From a virus: DNA of 49,898 bases. This document shows, one piece after another, positions 15,232 through 23,131 of the stretch. Within the stretch, counting starts at the first letter, position 1. The number at the start of each line of letters is the position of its first letter. The position numbers and the translations under genes were made by a program. The stretch spans positions 1-49,898 of the IMG/VR virus record IMGVR_UViG_3300023235_000033; one strand, 5' to 3'. The notes under the pieces are model-generated. The model worked only from the letters and a program-made list of their open reading frames with translations. It searched no databases and was not told where the DNA came from.

Positions 15232-16132
15232 ACTTTGTTGCTAATCGATTAAGCATCTCTAGAATTCTGTGGTCTGGATACAAGTCAAGTTTATCTTTTC
15301 TAACTGTGGAGTGTGACCAAATTCCAGGAAGAGTTTGTCGAATAACTTCGCTATCATAGTCAAACCAAGAATAGTCAAACTCGTATTGGATTTCGATATT
15401 ATATTTCTCAATTAAATGCTCACAAAGTTTTTCTGTGGCATTGATTTGCCCATCAGTAAATGATTGGTAATATTGAAAACCTCTAAACCCTCTAGGTAGG
15501 CTGTAAACTTCATCTTTAGGTATTACTTTTGTAGAGTAATCTTTTGGCCAAGCGTAGTATTTTCCATCTTTTAACTTTAAGGGCCCATAATTGCAGATTT
15601 CAATTCCAAATGATGATTTATCTAACCTGCCCTTAGTGCCTTTTATGCCTAAGTGATAGCTCCAGTAGTCTGGATTGAAGCATTCAAACACATCACCGTC
15701 GCCATCTATGACAAATGGCGTTGCAACTCTAGGCTCATTAGAATCCCAATAATCTATTACGTTTTTCGCACTTGGCCCTCCAGCTGTAAAATGAAGAAAG
15801 ATTTGAGTTTTTGACGTAGTTTGCTTGATGTATTGCCCCGTAGACAGTCTGTGACTTTTATCTACTGGCATTGGATATTCTTGTTTTGAAGCTTCATTAG
15901 TCACTGATGGCTTCCATGTTCTTTTTCTTGATGCATGTGCTTTTAAAGCGTCTGCAGTTGACTGACCAACTACACCGTCATTCATCAATCCAATTTTCTT
16001 TTGAAAAGCTTTTACTGAACGTTGCGTTTTTGCACCATAATCGCCATCTATAACCAAGTCGTAACCTAGAACCGACAGCATTTTTTGCACTTCTATTACT
16101 TTCTGACCTCTATCTCCTACCTTTAAAATCAT
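15221..16132 (-). CDS. endolysin: peptidoglycan-binding plus N-acetylmuramoyl-L-alanine amidase
   Basis: This is a 303-residue protein with two domains. Residues 1-65 form a PG_binding_1 module (LKVGDRGQKVIEVQ, IDGDYGAKTQRSVKAFQ, DGVVGQST). Residues about 105-295 form an Amidase_2 domain: zinc ligand H114 in FLHFTAGG, H160 in the YHLG motif, E178 in FGIEIC, H274 in WSHSTVR and D283 in the KLDLYPD segment where the last ligand lies. The enzyme cuts the amide bond between N-acetylmuramic acid and the L-alanine of the stem peptide, releasing progeny at lysis. No signal peptide or membrane segment is present, so a separate holin would be needed; none is recognised nearby. Alternatively it could act as a virion-associated lysin because it sits among virion-like genes. 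Confidence 0.92.
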   Translation of the reverse strand: MILKVGDRGQKVIEVQKMLSVLGYDLVIDGDYGAKTQRSVKAFQKKIGLMNDGVVGQSTADALKAHASRKRTWKPSVTNEASKQEYPMPVDKSHRLSTGQYIKQTTSKTQIFLHFTAGGPSAKNVIDYWDSNEPRVATPFVIDGDGDVFECFNPDYWSYHLGIKGTKGRLDKSSFGIEICNYGPLKLKDGKYYAWPKDYSTKVIPKDEVYSLPRGFRGFQYYQSFTDGQINATEKLCEHLIEKYNIEIQYEFDYSWFDYDSEVIRQTLPGIWSHSTVRKDKLDLYPDHRILEMLNRLATKYGK

Positions 16133-16152
16133 GCCATTAGTGTTGTTGGTTT

Positions 16153-16160
16153 ATAAATAG
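16153..16160 (-). promoter_or_regulatory. CTATTTAT box before endolysin gene
   Basis: CTATTTATAAACC in gene orientation, 20 bp before the endolysin ATG; one of the set of similar boxes preceding virion-type genes. Confidence 0.4.
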
Positions 16161-16221
16161 CTGGGATATTTATGAATGCGTAGATGTAACATTTCTTTAT
16201 TTCCTGCGTATATTGTAAGTG

Positions 16222-16671
16222 ATGGTAAGGAAAATAGTCATAACACCCAATCGTGATAATGAAGTCCAAATGGATTTCACAAAAACCTTTAAAGCTAAGT
16301 CAGGGATTGAGCTTTACGAGCACATTATAGTCAGAGAGGAAAATGGGGCTCAATGTGTGTACACTATCATGAATGAGTCGTGCTTTGAAATACTTAAAAA
16401 AACTTTATTGGAATTCCAAGTAAATGTTCAGCAGGATGTTGACTTCACCGAGAACTTTAAAGAGCTATATAGAAGCGGAAGATTATGTGAATTTGTTTAT
16501 AGCAATGACACACTGAGTCCCAGTGATTTCATTTCAGACTTTTATTCCAAGCACATTAAATGCGACGAGGTTCTTGAAAAAATTTACATTGGTGGAATTA
16601 ACTCTCTTGATAAATTTGACCGACAAATACTTACAAACTTCAACACTTCTGAAGCAAAAAAGTCAGCTTGA
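16222..16671 (+). CDS. hypothetical protein (149 aa)
   Basis: This is an isolated plus-strand gene. The ATG at 16222 is preferred to the GTG one codon earlier. The product is a mixed alpha/beta protein (VRKIVITPNRDNEVQMDF, YEHIIVREENGAQCVYTI) that I do not recognise. A TATATTG box lies 6 bp before the start, which would make the transcript nearly leaderless. A terminator spans its last codons. Confidence 0.75.
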   Translation: MVRKIVITPNRDNEVQMDFTKTFKAKSGIELYEHIIVREENGAQCVYTIMNESCFEILKKTLLEFQVNVQQDVDFTENFKELYRSGRLCEFVYSNDTLSPSDFISDFYSKHIKCDEVLEKIYIGGINSLDKFDRQILTNFNTSEAKKSA

Positions 16672-16683
16672 AGCTGACTTTTT
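16657..16683 (+). terminator. rho-independent terminator
   Basis: AAAAAGTCAGC (16657-16667), 5-nt loop, GCTGACTTTTT (16673-16683). It overlaps the TGA at 16669-16671 of the 16222 gene and isolates that transcript from the mobile element 17 bp further on. Confidence 0.85.
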
Positions 16684-16700
16684 GTTAAATTTGTTTTTAT

Positions 16701-17056
16701 AAGACGGAGCGTAAAACCCATTCATCGCGCAGCGTGGATGGGATGAAAGCGACCTTATTCAGCAAATATAACAATTGTTTTTGATAAAGACTTGATGTTT
16801 TTGGTTTAAACGCATATATTTGTTATAACAAACTTCGATAACCAAGAGTTTGTTGTTCTTTGACGTGGTATAAGGTTGCTCTGCAAAATCTTGCAGTTTG
16901 CATAAAACCAAAAAGTAAAACTGAATTAAAAACATTCACGTCTGGTTGTGGGATGCAGTCGGACGATAATCAAAAACGGGATGAGGCGTTGCTATTAGGT
17001 GAGTCTACGACCCCCGAAGCCCAACCCATCGGCTCTGCCGTGGGTGGGTAGTTCAC
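16701..17056 (+). mobile_element. IS200/IS605-like non-autonomous element, copy 2
   Basis: This 356-bp element is identical, base for base by eye, to 24925-25280. It follows TTTAT (16696-16700) and ends in TTCAC (17052-17056). The left hairpin is 16717-16742: an 8-bp stem, an unpaired T at 16725, CGC/GCG and the loop GCA. The right hairpin is 17020-17048: a CCCA/TGGG-type stem with one bulged A, an unpaired T at 17029, CGGC/GCCG and the loop TCT. No transposase gene is inside. The last base (C at 17056) forms the G of the TAG stop codon of the minus-strand gene that begins its 3' end here; without the element the stop would be TAA. Confidence 0.85.
16815..16822 (+). promoter_or_regulatory. 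candidate Bacteroidota-type promoter inside copy 2
   Basis: TATATTTG fits the Bacteroidota -7 consensus TAnnTTTG exactly, with TTG (16792-16794) 20 nt upstream as a -33 element. It would start transcription toward the right end, producing the omegaRNA-like RNA. The same box is at 25039-25046 in copy 3. Confidence 0.5.
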
Positions 17057-17076
17057 TATACTCCGAAATCGCCTCC
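16828..17076 (+). ncRNA. omegaRNA-like transcript, copy 2
   Basis: Approximate extent from the predicted start to about 20 nt past the element. The scaffold core (TGAGGCGTTGC, AGTCTACGA at about 16982-17010) is conserved with copy 1; it leads into GAAGCCC and the terminal hairpin ending GGGTAGTTCAC. The following 20 nt, which would be the guide, are the 3' end of the 17056-17616 gene, so the RNA is also antisense to that messenger. Ends are not mapped. Confidence 0.5.
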
Positions 17077-17616
17077 CTGGCCACTTCTCGCTCCAGATAC
17101 AAAATCTTTAAAGCTAGCCCCACCTTTGGCGGCTTGCCTATTAAATGTGTTAAAGTCCATTGGTTGAGCTAATTGTTGCAGGTCTTTGTAAAAAATTGCA
17201 ACATCAGTAATGCCATGTCTTTTAGCGATTTCAGCAGAATCTTGACGAAGCGTTTGTAGCAAGCCTTTCGAAATCTCAACATAATCTGCTGTGCGAGCCT
17301 TATAGGCTTGAGTTAATTGAGCGAGTTCTTGAGATTTTATTTGCTTGTATTCTTTTTTTGCTTTTTCATACTTGCCCATTCCGAAAATTTCTTCGATATC
17401 TTGCTCTTGAGTTATACCAAGCGTGGCAGCAGTGTGTTCGTCAAGGTTTTGTCCTTTATAAACATCTCGCATTTCCTGCTCTACCTTTGCAAGCTTGTTT
17501 TCAAGAAGCTTTACTTTGCTGTCAGCAGCACTTTCTTGAATCTTATTAAATTTAAGCTTCATCGCTTCCTCTTTAATAAGAGCATTGAGTTTTTCTTTAG
17601 AAATTTTAAGTTTCAT
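17056..17616 (-). CDS. hypothetical coiled-coil protein with mobile element at its stop codon
   Basis: This is a 186-residue, largely helical protein. It has an N-terminal tag-like helix (KISKEKLNALIKEEAMKLKF), a coiled coil (about 35-50 and 85-110), and a Gly/Ser-rich end (GARSGQGGDFGV). Not recognised; a virion or scaffold protein is plausible. The stop is TAG, with TA from the gene and G from the inserted element, so the insertion left the protein intact. Confidence 0.75.
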   Translation of the reverse strand: MKLKISKEKLNALIKEEAMKLKFNKIQESAADSKVKLLENKLAKVEQEMRDVYKGQNLDEHTAATLGITQEQDIEEIFGMGKYEKAKKEYKQIKSQELAQLTQAYKARTADYVEISKGLLQTLRQDSAEIAKRHGITDVAIFYKDLQQLAQPMDFNTFNRQAAKGGASFKDFVSGARSGQGGDFGV

Positions 17617-17650
17617 CGTTGTGTTCCGTTTGGTTGTGTAAGCTGTGCAA

Positions 17651-17658
17651 ATAAATAG
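17651..17658 (-). promoter_or_regulatory. CTATTTAT box before 17616 gene
   Basis: CTATTTAT in gene orientation, 34 bp before the ATG of the coiled-coil gene. Confidence 0.3.
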
Positions 17659-17672
17659 AAGTAAAAACCCAA

Positions 17673-20600
17673 TTAATCCGCCATTCTATTCATTAGTCTT
17701 GAAATTATGCTCTCATCTCCTCGTGAGACATCTCGCTTAAAATCTTTGTTGTCCAAAACTTTACTCACAACCTGGTTTTTCTCTTTAAGTAACTCATAGA
17801 TGTCGATGTCAATTGAGTCTTCACAAAGAAAAGTCATAATCTGGACGTTATCGTGTGTCGTCGTTGCTCTGTGAATCCTGTCTTCGGCCTGACCCATGTC
17901 TGCAGGTGTCCATGCTTGCCCAATAAAAATTAGTTTATTAGCGGATGTCAACGTGATACCAACACCTGCAGAGCCAAACGTCCCGCCGAACACATTTATG
18001 TTTTTCTTTTCTTGAAAACTGGTGACAGACTCATGCTTTTGGATAGCATTCATTTGCCCTGTGTGCAAAACACATCTATCACCCCACAGTTCTTTTATAG
18101 CATTTCCCGTGTCGATGTAATCAAAGAATATTACAACTTTGTCTCCAGACTCAATGATGTCGTCAATAAAATCCCTCGCCTTTTCAAGTTTGAATGTCTC
18201 CGTGCATTTTTTTAGTAAGTGAACTTTCGCAAGGAAGCTCATTTCTTTTTCATCTTCTTTTCCTTCCTCGTTAATGAATTTGATTACCTCTTTCTCGGCT
18301 TTGTTGTATTCTCGCTTGGTTTTTATGTCCATTTCCAACACAACTTCGCTATATGTTTTAGGTGGCAGTTGGGACAAAACATCTTTTTTGAGTCGCCTTA
18401 GATAAAACGGAGATATTCTTTGGTATAGCTCTTCTAAATATGATGCCCCATCGTACTTCCACCCAAAACTATCTTCGAACCCAGCTCCATAACGCACGCC
18501 GAAGTCATGGAAAGAGTTCCACATGTCCTTATCGAGCAAATTGAGAGGCATAAACAGTTCTATCGGCCTAGATTTGATGGCGGTACCAGAAAGGAGCACT
18601 TTCTTGCTTACAGACTCTCTAAATGCCATGTTTATTATTTTTGTCCAATCTGTAGTTCTTTCTTTTATCCTATGAAACTCATCAATGATAATCAAATCAT
18701 AATCGTCAGGGTCCAGAACTTCCCCATCTTTATCAATGATGTATTGGAGACCTTTTATTCTGCTTTTGAAAGAGTTAGTGTTTGCACACTGAGGGCAGTC
18801 GTCTGTAATCTTTTTCTTGAGGCTGGTGATTTTGCAGTCGCAGTTTCTATTTCCTCCGCTTGAGAAAAGAGTTCCTGTGCACCTGTGGTTGTATTCCAGT
18901 TTGATAAACGTTTGGATTGATTCAAAGTTTATTATATGGAATAGAGACTCCTCTTTAGTGTTGTTTGTCTTCCCGCTTCTTTTGGTTGGGTTGTATTTAT
19001 ATACAAACGATTTCTCGTGAGAGAACTTCTCAATCTCCGACTTCCAGTTGAGCTTTAGCGATGCAGGGCATATAACAAGAGTTTTTAAGTTATGCTTGAT
19101 TGCGTATGCGAATGCTGGAGCTGTATTGTGAGTTACTATGTAATCGTTCACAACAAATGTGCTATCATCAGAATCAACACTTATACATTGTTGAGGGAGC
19201 ACTCCAATATACTCAATACTCTCTATATATCTAGACGTGTGATTGGTTGCTACTATTTTGTGTTCTTTTATTTTATCGTCAAGATGAAATGGTGCCCAGT
19301 TGAGTTTCACATTTACTCGGTACTCAACCCCTTTTTGTTCATGTGTCCTGTCATAAGAAAACACTTTTGCTATGCCTCCCAATGACTGTGTTAATTCTTT
19401 TACATCTTCCGCCAGTTGTTTTGATACTGTGTGATAGTGAGTTCTACTGTTAGAACAACTCCCATCAGTGTCCATAAGCCCTTTTAATAGCTCTGTTCGC
19501 TGCTCAGTGGAGCCGTTTCTGTACTCTTGTGGAATAAATTTGTAATGGGATTTCACATTTAATTTCAAGCGTCTTATCTCGTCGGTGTATCTGTTTTTTT
19601 GTCCTAAAGTATCTGATATTGAGTATCTACTGCAAGAGTGTTGAGTGGACTCAGATTTTTTTATTTTAGCCATCTTCATCCCAGGTAATAAATTCGACTC
19701 AATTAAACTGGCTGTTGATTCTTGGAAATCAGGTATAGACATCGTAGGGGTGGGCGATGAAATAGCTCCATCTCCGATTAAAGAGCCTAAAATAAAAGGA
19801 TGAATCACATATTTCTTCTCAGGGAAATTCGCTGGCTGGATAGTCGGGATTTCCCATTTCAAAACAGGCTTTCTACCGCTGTCAATTCTTTTTTTATTTG
19901 TCTTATACGATAGTCCAGATTTTATTAACTCAGCAATAGACTTAACTGTCCACCCTATGCCTTTTTGTCTTCTGTTAGCATCTCTTACTGTCCATAAATG
20001 CTCTTCGCAACATTTTACTTTTGAGCCGTCGTTAAAGGTGACTTCGTATGCATCAAGAAGCCCTTGAGGATATACTCCAGTGACTTTGTGAAATTCGCCA
20101 TCAGAACCTAACACACTTGAGTCGAGTGATATATCACCCATTCGTATCCATCCTTTATCGGTGCAAATAGGGGTTTCTAAAAACAAACTCTTACCAACAC
20201 CAGGTTCATCGCCAAGCATAATTACGCCTTCGTTGATTTCCATGAATTTAACTGCCTGCTTTTGGTAGTCATACGGCTCTATCTTCATAAAACTGTAATC
20301 TTCATCGTCAACTTGTATGCTGTCTGCCTTTGCTTTTAAGGCTTCTCGGATTCTGTTTTGGCGTTCCAAATAAAGCTGTCGAAGTTGCCCCATTTCTGCT
20401 TTAGTGAAATTGTCTAAAGCAAATGGATAACTATTGTCCAGGAGGAATGAGATGACATTTCCCATCTGGACCTCTCTAACTTGAGTGACCCACTGAGCTT
20501 TTACGGTTCCATCTAATTGCAGCACTTCCTCTTTGAACAGCTTCTTGTGCTCGCGAGGGAATGATTTGATATAAGATTGAAGTCGTTTGTCGAATTCGAA

Positions 20601-20690
20601 AGTCAGGTTGTAATTAGTCCTGAGCTTTTTTATATTCACCGTCGGCCTGTAGCTGGCTTTCTTTTTTGGCTTTCCTTTTTCTTTGCTCAT
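17673..20690 (-). CDS. SNF2-type DNA helicase with intein
   Basis: This is a 1005-residue precursor; removal of the 355-residue intein (S168-N522) leaves a 650-residue helicase. Joined exteins restore Walker A as LGDEPGVGK-TAPAF. Later motifs are DEFH at 670-673, LLSGTAIKS at about 700, and the C-terminal QAEDRIHRATTT near 945, typical of SNF2/SMARCAL1-like superfamily 2 ATPases. Five cysteines (604, 617, 619, 632, 635) form a probable zinc-binding insertion between motifs Ia and II. Such enzymes remodel or anneal DNA structures at forks and in recombination. The start at 20690 is preceded by AAAGGAG, one of the few Shine-Dalgarno-like sites here, and overlaps the upstream gene by 77 bp. Confidence 0.93.
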   Translation of the reverse strand: MSKEKGKPKKKASYRPTVNIKKLRTNYNLTFEFDKRLQSYIKSFPREHKKLFKEEVLQLDGTVKAQWVTQVREVQMGNVISFLLDNSYPFALDNFTKAEMGQLRQLYLERQNRIREALKAKADSIQVDDEDYSFMKIEPYDYQKQAVKFMEINEGVIMLGDEPGVGKSLFLETPICTDKGWIRMGDISLDSSVLGSDGEFHKVTGVYPQGLLDAYEVTFNDGSKVKCCEEHLWTVRDANRRQKGIGWTVKSIAELIKSGLSYKTNKKRIDSGRKPVLKWEIPTIQPANFPEKKYVIHPFILGSLIGDGAISSPTPTMSIPDFQESTASLIESNLLPGMKMAKIKKSESTQHSCSRYSISDTLGQKNRYTDEIRRLKLNVKSHYKFIPQEYRNGSTEQRTELLKGLMDTDGSCSNSRTHYHTVSKQLAEDVKELTQSLGGIAKVFSYDRTHEQKGVEYRVNVKLNWAPFHLDDKIKEHKIVATNHTSRYIESIEYIGVLPQQCISVDSDDSTFVVNDYIVTHNTAPAFAYAIKHNLKTLVICPASLKLNWKSEIEKFSHEKSFVYKYNPTKRSGKTNNTKEESLFHIINFESIQTFIKLEYNHRCTGTLFSSGGNRNCDCKITSLKKKITDDCPQCANTNSFKSRIKGLQYIIDKDGEVLDPDDYDLIIIDEFHRIKERTTDWTKIINMAFRESVSKKVLLSGTAIKSRPIELFMPLNLLDKDMWNSFHDFGVRYGAGFEDSFGWKYDGASYLEELYQRISPFYLRRLKKDVLSQLPPKTYSEVVLEMDIKTKREYNKAEKEVIKFINEEGKEDEKEMSFLAKVHLLKKCTETFKLEKARDFIDDIIESGDKVVIFFDYIDTGNAIKELWGDRCVLHTGQMNAIQKHESVTSFQEKKNINVFGGTFGSAGVGITLTSANKLIFIGQAWTPADMGQAEDRIHRATTTHDNVQIMTFLCEDSIDIDIYELLKEKNQVVSKVLDNKDFKRDVSRGDESIISRLMNRMAD
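19125..20189 (-). other. intein with LAGLIDADG homing endonuclease
   Basis: In-frame insertion within the Walker A motif of the helicase, between GVGK and T. It begins with Ser (SLFLETPICTDKGW), has a block-B-like histidine in CCEEHLW, two LAGLIDADG-type motifs (FILGSLIGDGAIS and LLKGLMDTDGSCS, about residues 299-311 and 401-413) and ends in VVNDYIVTHN before extein Thr. These are the residues needed for protein splicing with Ser at position 1 and a Thr nucleophile at +1. Both acidic DOD residues are kept, so homing is plausible. P-loops are a frequent intein site because alleles there are hard to delete. Confidence 0.95.
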
Positions 20691-21087
20691 TTAACTCCTT
20701 TTGCTTTATCATGGCGTCTTTCAATCTGCCTACTCTCTCAGTAGGGTTAGAATTAGCTTTTTTTAAATTGTCGATTCTAGCTTTATATCGCTTATCGGCA
20801 TTGTCCATTCGTTCTTTTTCTTTCTCTAACTTTTTTTCCAAACAGCTTGGGACAGACTCTTTACCTCTAAGTTCTAAACTCATTTTTTGACGCATAAAGT
20901 CAGCCAGAAACTTTAATTCCATTGACTGCTTACGCAAGTGCTTCTTAGAAGCCTTTTTTCCTAAAAGGCCTTTTTCCGCATGAGCTTCCATAGACATGAG
21001 GGTTTCAAGGAGTTCATAAAAGATGTCTAGCTCACTGAACTCCTTCATCCTCTCCAGCTCCGCTAGAGTCCAGGTCGGTTCTTTCAT
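20614..21087 (-). CDS. hypothetical basic coiled-coil protein, weakly Hc1-like
   Basis: This is a 157-residue, Lys-rich helical protein. The segment around residues 38-75 (GLLGKKASKKHLRKQ, then SMELKFLADFMRQ) resembles the conserved repeat of bacterial histone H1-like Hc1 proteins (GNKaAGrRaRK, LEKL), though only loosely. A DNA-binding or coating role is therefore possible but unproven. Overlaps the helicase by 77 bp and the upstream gene by 56 bp. Confidence 0.65.
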   Translation of the reverse strand: MKEPTWTLAELERMKEFSELDIFYELLETLMSMEAHAEKGLLGKKASKKHLRKQSMELKFLADFMRQKMSLELRGKESVPSCLEKKLEKEKERMDNADKRYKARIDNLKKANSNPTERVGRLKDAMIKQKELNEQRKRKAKKESQLQADGEYKKAQD

Positions 21088-21463
21088 ACAGTTTTGATAT
21101 TGATTGTAAGTCGTCGCCAGTTAATTCTCTAATAGCTGCTTGTTGTTCGTGATGACGCTCACGGATTACATCAGACACAGTCTTCCCGTCTTTGGAGGCC
21201 TGGAAAAGGTCTACTGCGAAACGGTCGTCTGTATATAGGTCTTTGTCGATTCGATAGAACACTTTAGCTGTCATGGTCGGCAGCTTGGCCCCTTCTTTCT
21301 CCTCTAGTTTAGTATAGCAAAAGCCAACCAAGTCCTCCTCGTTCTTGAGTTGGGTTAAGGGCTGGCTTATTGGTGTTAGTACACGAGCGGTTGAATCTCC
21401 GTCTATCGCTTGCAGCTCTTTACGGATGTATTTCTCTATGTCTTTTGAATTATAATATGGCAT
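21032..21463 (-). CDS. hypothetical protein (143 aa)
   Basis: This is a 143-residue unknown protein with an N-terminal helix (SKDIEKYIRKELQAI) of the recurring type, a mixed central part (VGFCYTKLEEKEG, AKVFYRIDKDLY) and an acidic Ser/Gly end. Its last 56 bp overlap the next gene in another frame. Confidence 0.65.
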   Translation of the reverse strand: MPYYNSKDIEKYIRKELQAIDGDSTARVLTPISQPLTQLKNEEDLVGFCYTKLEEKEGAKLPTMTAKVFYRIDKDLYTDDRFAVDLFQASKDGKTVSDVIRERHHEQQAAIRELTGDDLQSISKLYERTDLDSSGAGEDEGVQ

Positions 21464-21498
21464 AGAGAATAATGAACAATTATTCTCGAAAAATCAAA

Positions 21499-22095
21499 TT
21501 ACTTCTTAGAGCGAAATACTATTTTTGGGATATAAAGGGTAGCTCTTTTTTTAAAACTTTTCTTTTTTAACTTATCCATGTCGATTTTGAATGCCTTGTT
21601 AGCATTTTTCAGCACCTCTCGCTCCTTAGCTAAATCTTTGAACATGTTTTCCAACGATGTAATTTGAGAAGGAGTTTCGAATTCTTTATTTGGTCTTGGC
21701 TTCTGGATACAAGCAAAATCCTGTGTACTTTTTTTGTCTCTGAGTTTGTGGAAAATGTAGTTCTTCCCAGCTCTCTCTGCTTTCCAAATAGCAAACTTAT
21801 TCTTCAGGTTTCTCACCCATTTGTATTTGTTTTTACAAGGGTATATAGTAACAAACGCACCTGTGCCTTCTCCGTAGATACGGATGTAGTCGTTTTCTTT
21901 GATGCGTTTGGATGTTCCCCCGTGGTATTGATTACGAATATCCTGAGTGGATTTCATCCTCTCGTTGTAATTCGGCAGTTCCGATTTAACTCTAGCAGCC
22001 AAGCTGTTTAGTTCATCTTGCTCTTGCTCTAAGTTAATTCCAACTTCGCTGAATAACTTATGGATATTTTTTAATTCTGATTCTTTTTCTTTCAA
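21499..22095 (-). CDS. hypothetical basic protein
   Basis: This is a 198-residue protein starting at TTG (22093-22095). Two coiled segments (1-45 and 150-180) flank a small aromatic beta-rich core (NDYIRIYGEGTGAFVTIYP, then KYKWVRNLKNKF). No family recognised. The CTATTTAT box 16 bp upstream supports the TTG start. Confidence 0.65.
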   Translation of the reverse strand: MKEKESELKNIHKLFSEVGINLEQEQDELNSLAARVKSELPNYNERMKSTQDIRNQYHGGTSKRIKENDYIRIYGEGTGAFVTIYPCKNKYKWVRNLKNKFAIWKAERAGKNYIFHKLRDKKSTQDFACIQKPRPNKEFETPSQITSLENMFKDLAKEREVLKNANKAFKIDMDKLKKKSFKKRATLYIPKIVFRSKK

Positions 22096-22111
22096 AATGC
22101 TTATTTTTGGT

Positions 22112-22119
22112 ATAAATAG
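22112..22119 (-). promoter_or_regulatory. CTATTTAT box before 22095 gene
   Basis: CTATTTATACC in gene orientation, 16 bp before the TTG start, matching the box spacing seen at other genes. Confidence 0.35.
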
Positions 22120-22141
22120 ACAGTGATTCCTTGAATGGGAA

Positions 22142-23107
22142 TTATTTTAACTTCCCGTGTTCTTTCAAAAGTGTCTTGTCTTGGCCTGGGAATCCGCTAC
22201 ATAACGGGTGTTTACCGCCTTTGTAGGAACAAAAACGACAAGAGTTTTTGTCATCTATCAAATAGTTCCCGCCAAGGTCAACCGTTGGGTTTCCAGCGAA
22301 ATCTAAAACGAATTTAGCTTTTTGAAAGTCTTGTTTGATGTGGATTTTGTTGAGTGACTCCGACATTGCCTCTATTGCCTGGCGAATTTCTCCTAGCGAT
22401 GAAGTCATTGGAACATCAACAATTTCTCCGAAGCCCATGTCTGGCTTCTTCTTGTTTTTCAGTCTGTTCAAAACAACATACTTGGTATCTATCTGAGTCA
22501 AATCCACGTTGTTCTTTCTGGCCCAGAAATACTTATACAATTTCATTTGCATAAGGAAGGTTTTGTTTTTGTTCTTCCAGTACATATTCCACGGCTCAGA
22601 GGACGTCTTCCAATCGATTATCACAATTCGACCAGTCTTTCTGTTTTTGACCACAAAATCAATAAACCCTTTGAAGTAAAAAATTCCATAAATGTGTTCG
22701 TAAAGAGGCTCCTCCACCGAGACTATCTCGTAATCTCGCATAAATGCTTCCACATCAATGGTCCGAAGCATGTTCTCGCCTTGGTCGGTGAACGCATCAA
22801 GGTCAGCGAACTCAGGGGTGTCTTTCATGTTCTCAATCATGTCCTTCCTGAAAGTGAGCTTGAAATGCTCTACTCGCTTGTCGGTGCTATACTCGTTCTC
22901 AAACGTGCGTTCAATCGATTCGTGAATGGCGTTTCCGAAGTACAAGTGAATTGATGGAGGCTGTTGGTCCAGACCTAAGTGTTTCTCAATCAAGTGCTTG
23001 TGTCCGCATTCTCGGAATAATGAGAATTCTGAAAAAGAAATGTGCTTGTATCCCTTTTGTTTACCCTCGGCCATTACGCGAAACATATCTTCTTTGCCTT
23101 TGCTCAT
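22142..23107 (-). CDS. Cas4/RecB-like PD-(D/E)XK nuclease with Fe-S cysteines
   Basis: This is a 321-residue protein. Nuclease motifs are H62 in AIHESI, D150 in KGFIDFVV, D165 and K167 in IIDWKTS, and Q187 in MQMKLYKYF, the RecB/Cas4 order. Four cysteines, C34 near the start and C290, C293, C303 near the end, match the arrangement of Fe-S-cluster nucleases (Cas4, AddB). Such proteins cut or resect single-stranded DNA ends with 5' or 3' polarity. No cas1, cas2 or CRISPR array is present, so a phage recombination role is likelier than adaptation. A TATATTCG box lies 24 bp upstream. Confidence 0.9.
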   Translation of the reverse strand: MSKGKEDMFRVMAEGKQKGYKHISFSEFSLFRECGHKHLIEKHLGLDQQPPSIHLYFGNAIHESIERTFENEYSTDKRVEHFKLTFRKDMIENMKDTPEFADLDAFTDQGENMLRTIDVEAFMRDYEIVSVEEPLYEHIYGIFYFKGFIDFVVKNRKTGRIVIIDWKTSSEPWNMYWKNKNKTFLMQMKLYKYFWARKNNVDLTQIDTKYVVLNRLKNKKKPDMGFGEIVDVPMTSSLGEIRQAIEAMSESLNKIHIKQDFQKAKFVLDFAGNPTVDLGGNYLIDDKNSCRFCSYKGGKHPLCSGFPGQDKTLLKEHGKLK

Positions 23108-23131
23108 AATACTGCTGTGTTGTGTCCTTAG

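Noticed and set aside
16860-17051. A 63-codon open frame inside element copy 2 (and identically at 25084-25275 in copy 3)
   Set aside because: It overlies the scaffold and right hairpin of the omegaRNA-like segment, is not kept in copy 1, and lacks protein-like composition. It is a by-product of an RNA gene.
22142-23107. Calling the nuclease a CRISPR Cas4
   Set aside because: Fold and Fe-S cysteines fit Cas4/RecB-like nucleases, but there is no CRISPR context; a phage recombination role is more likely.
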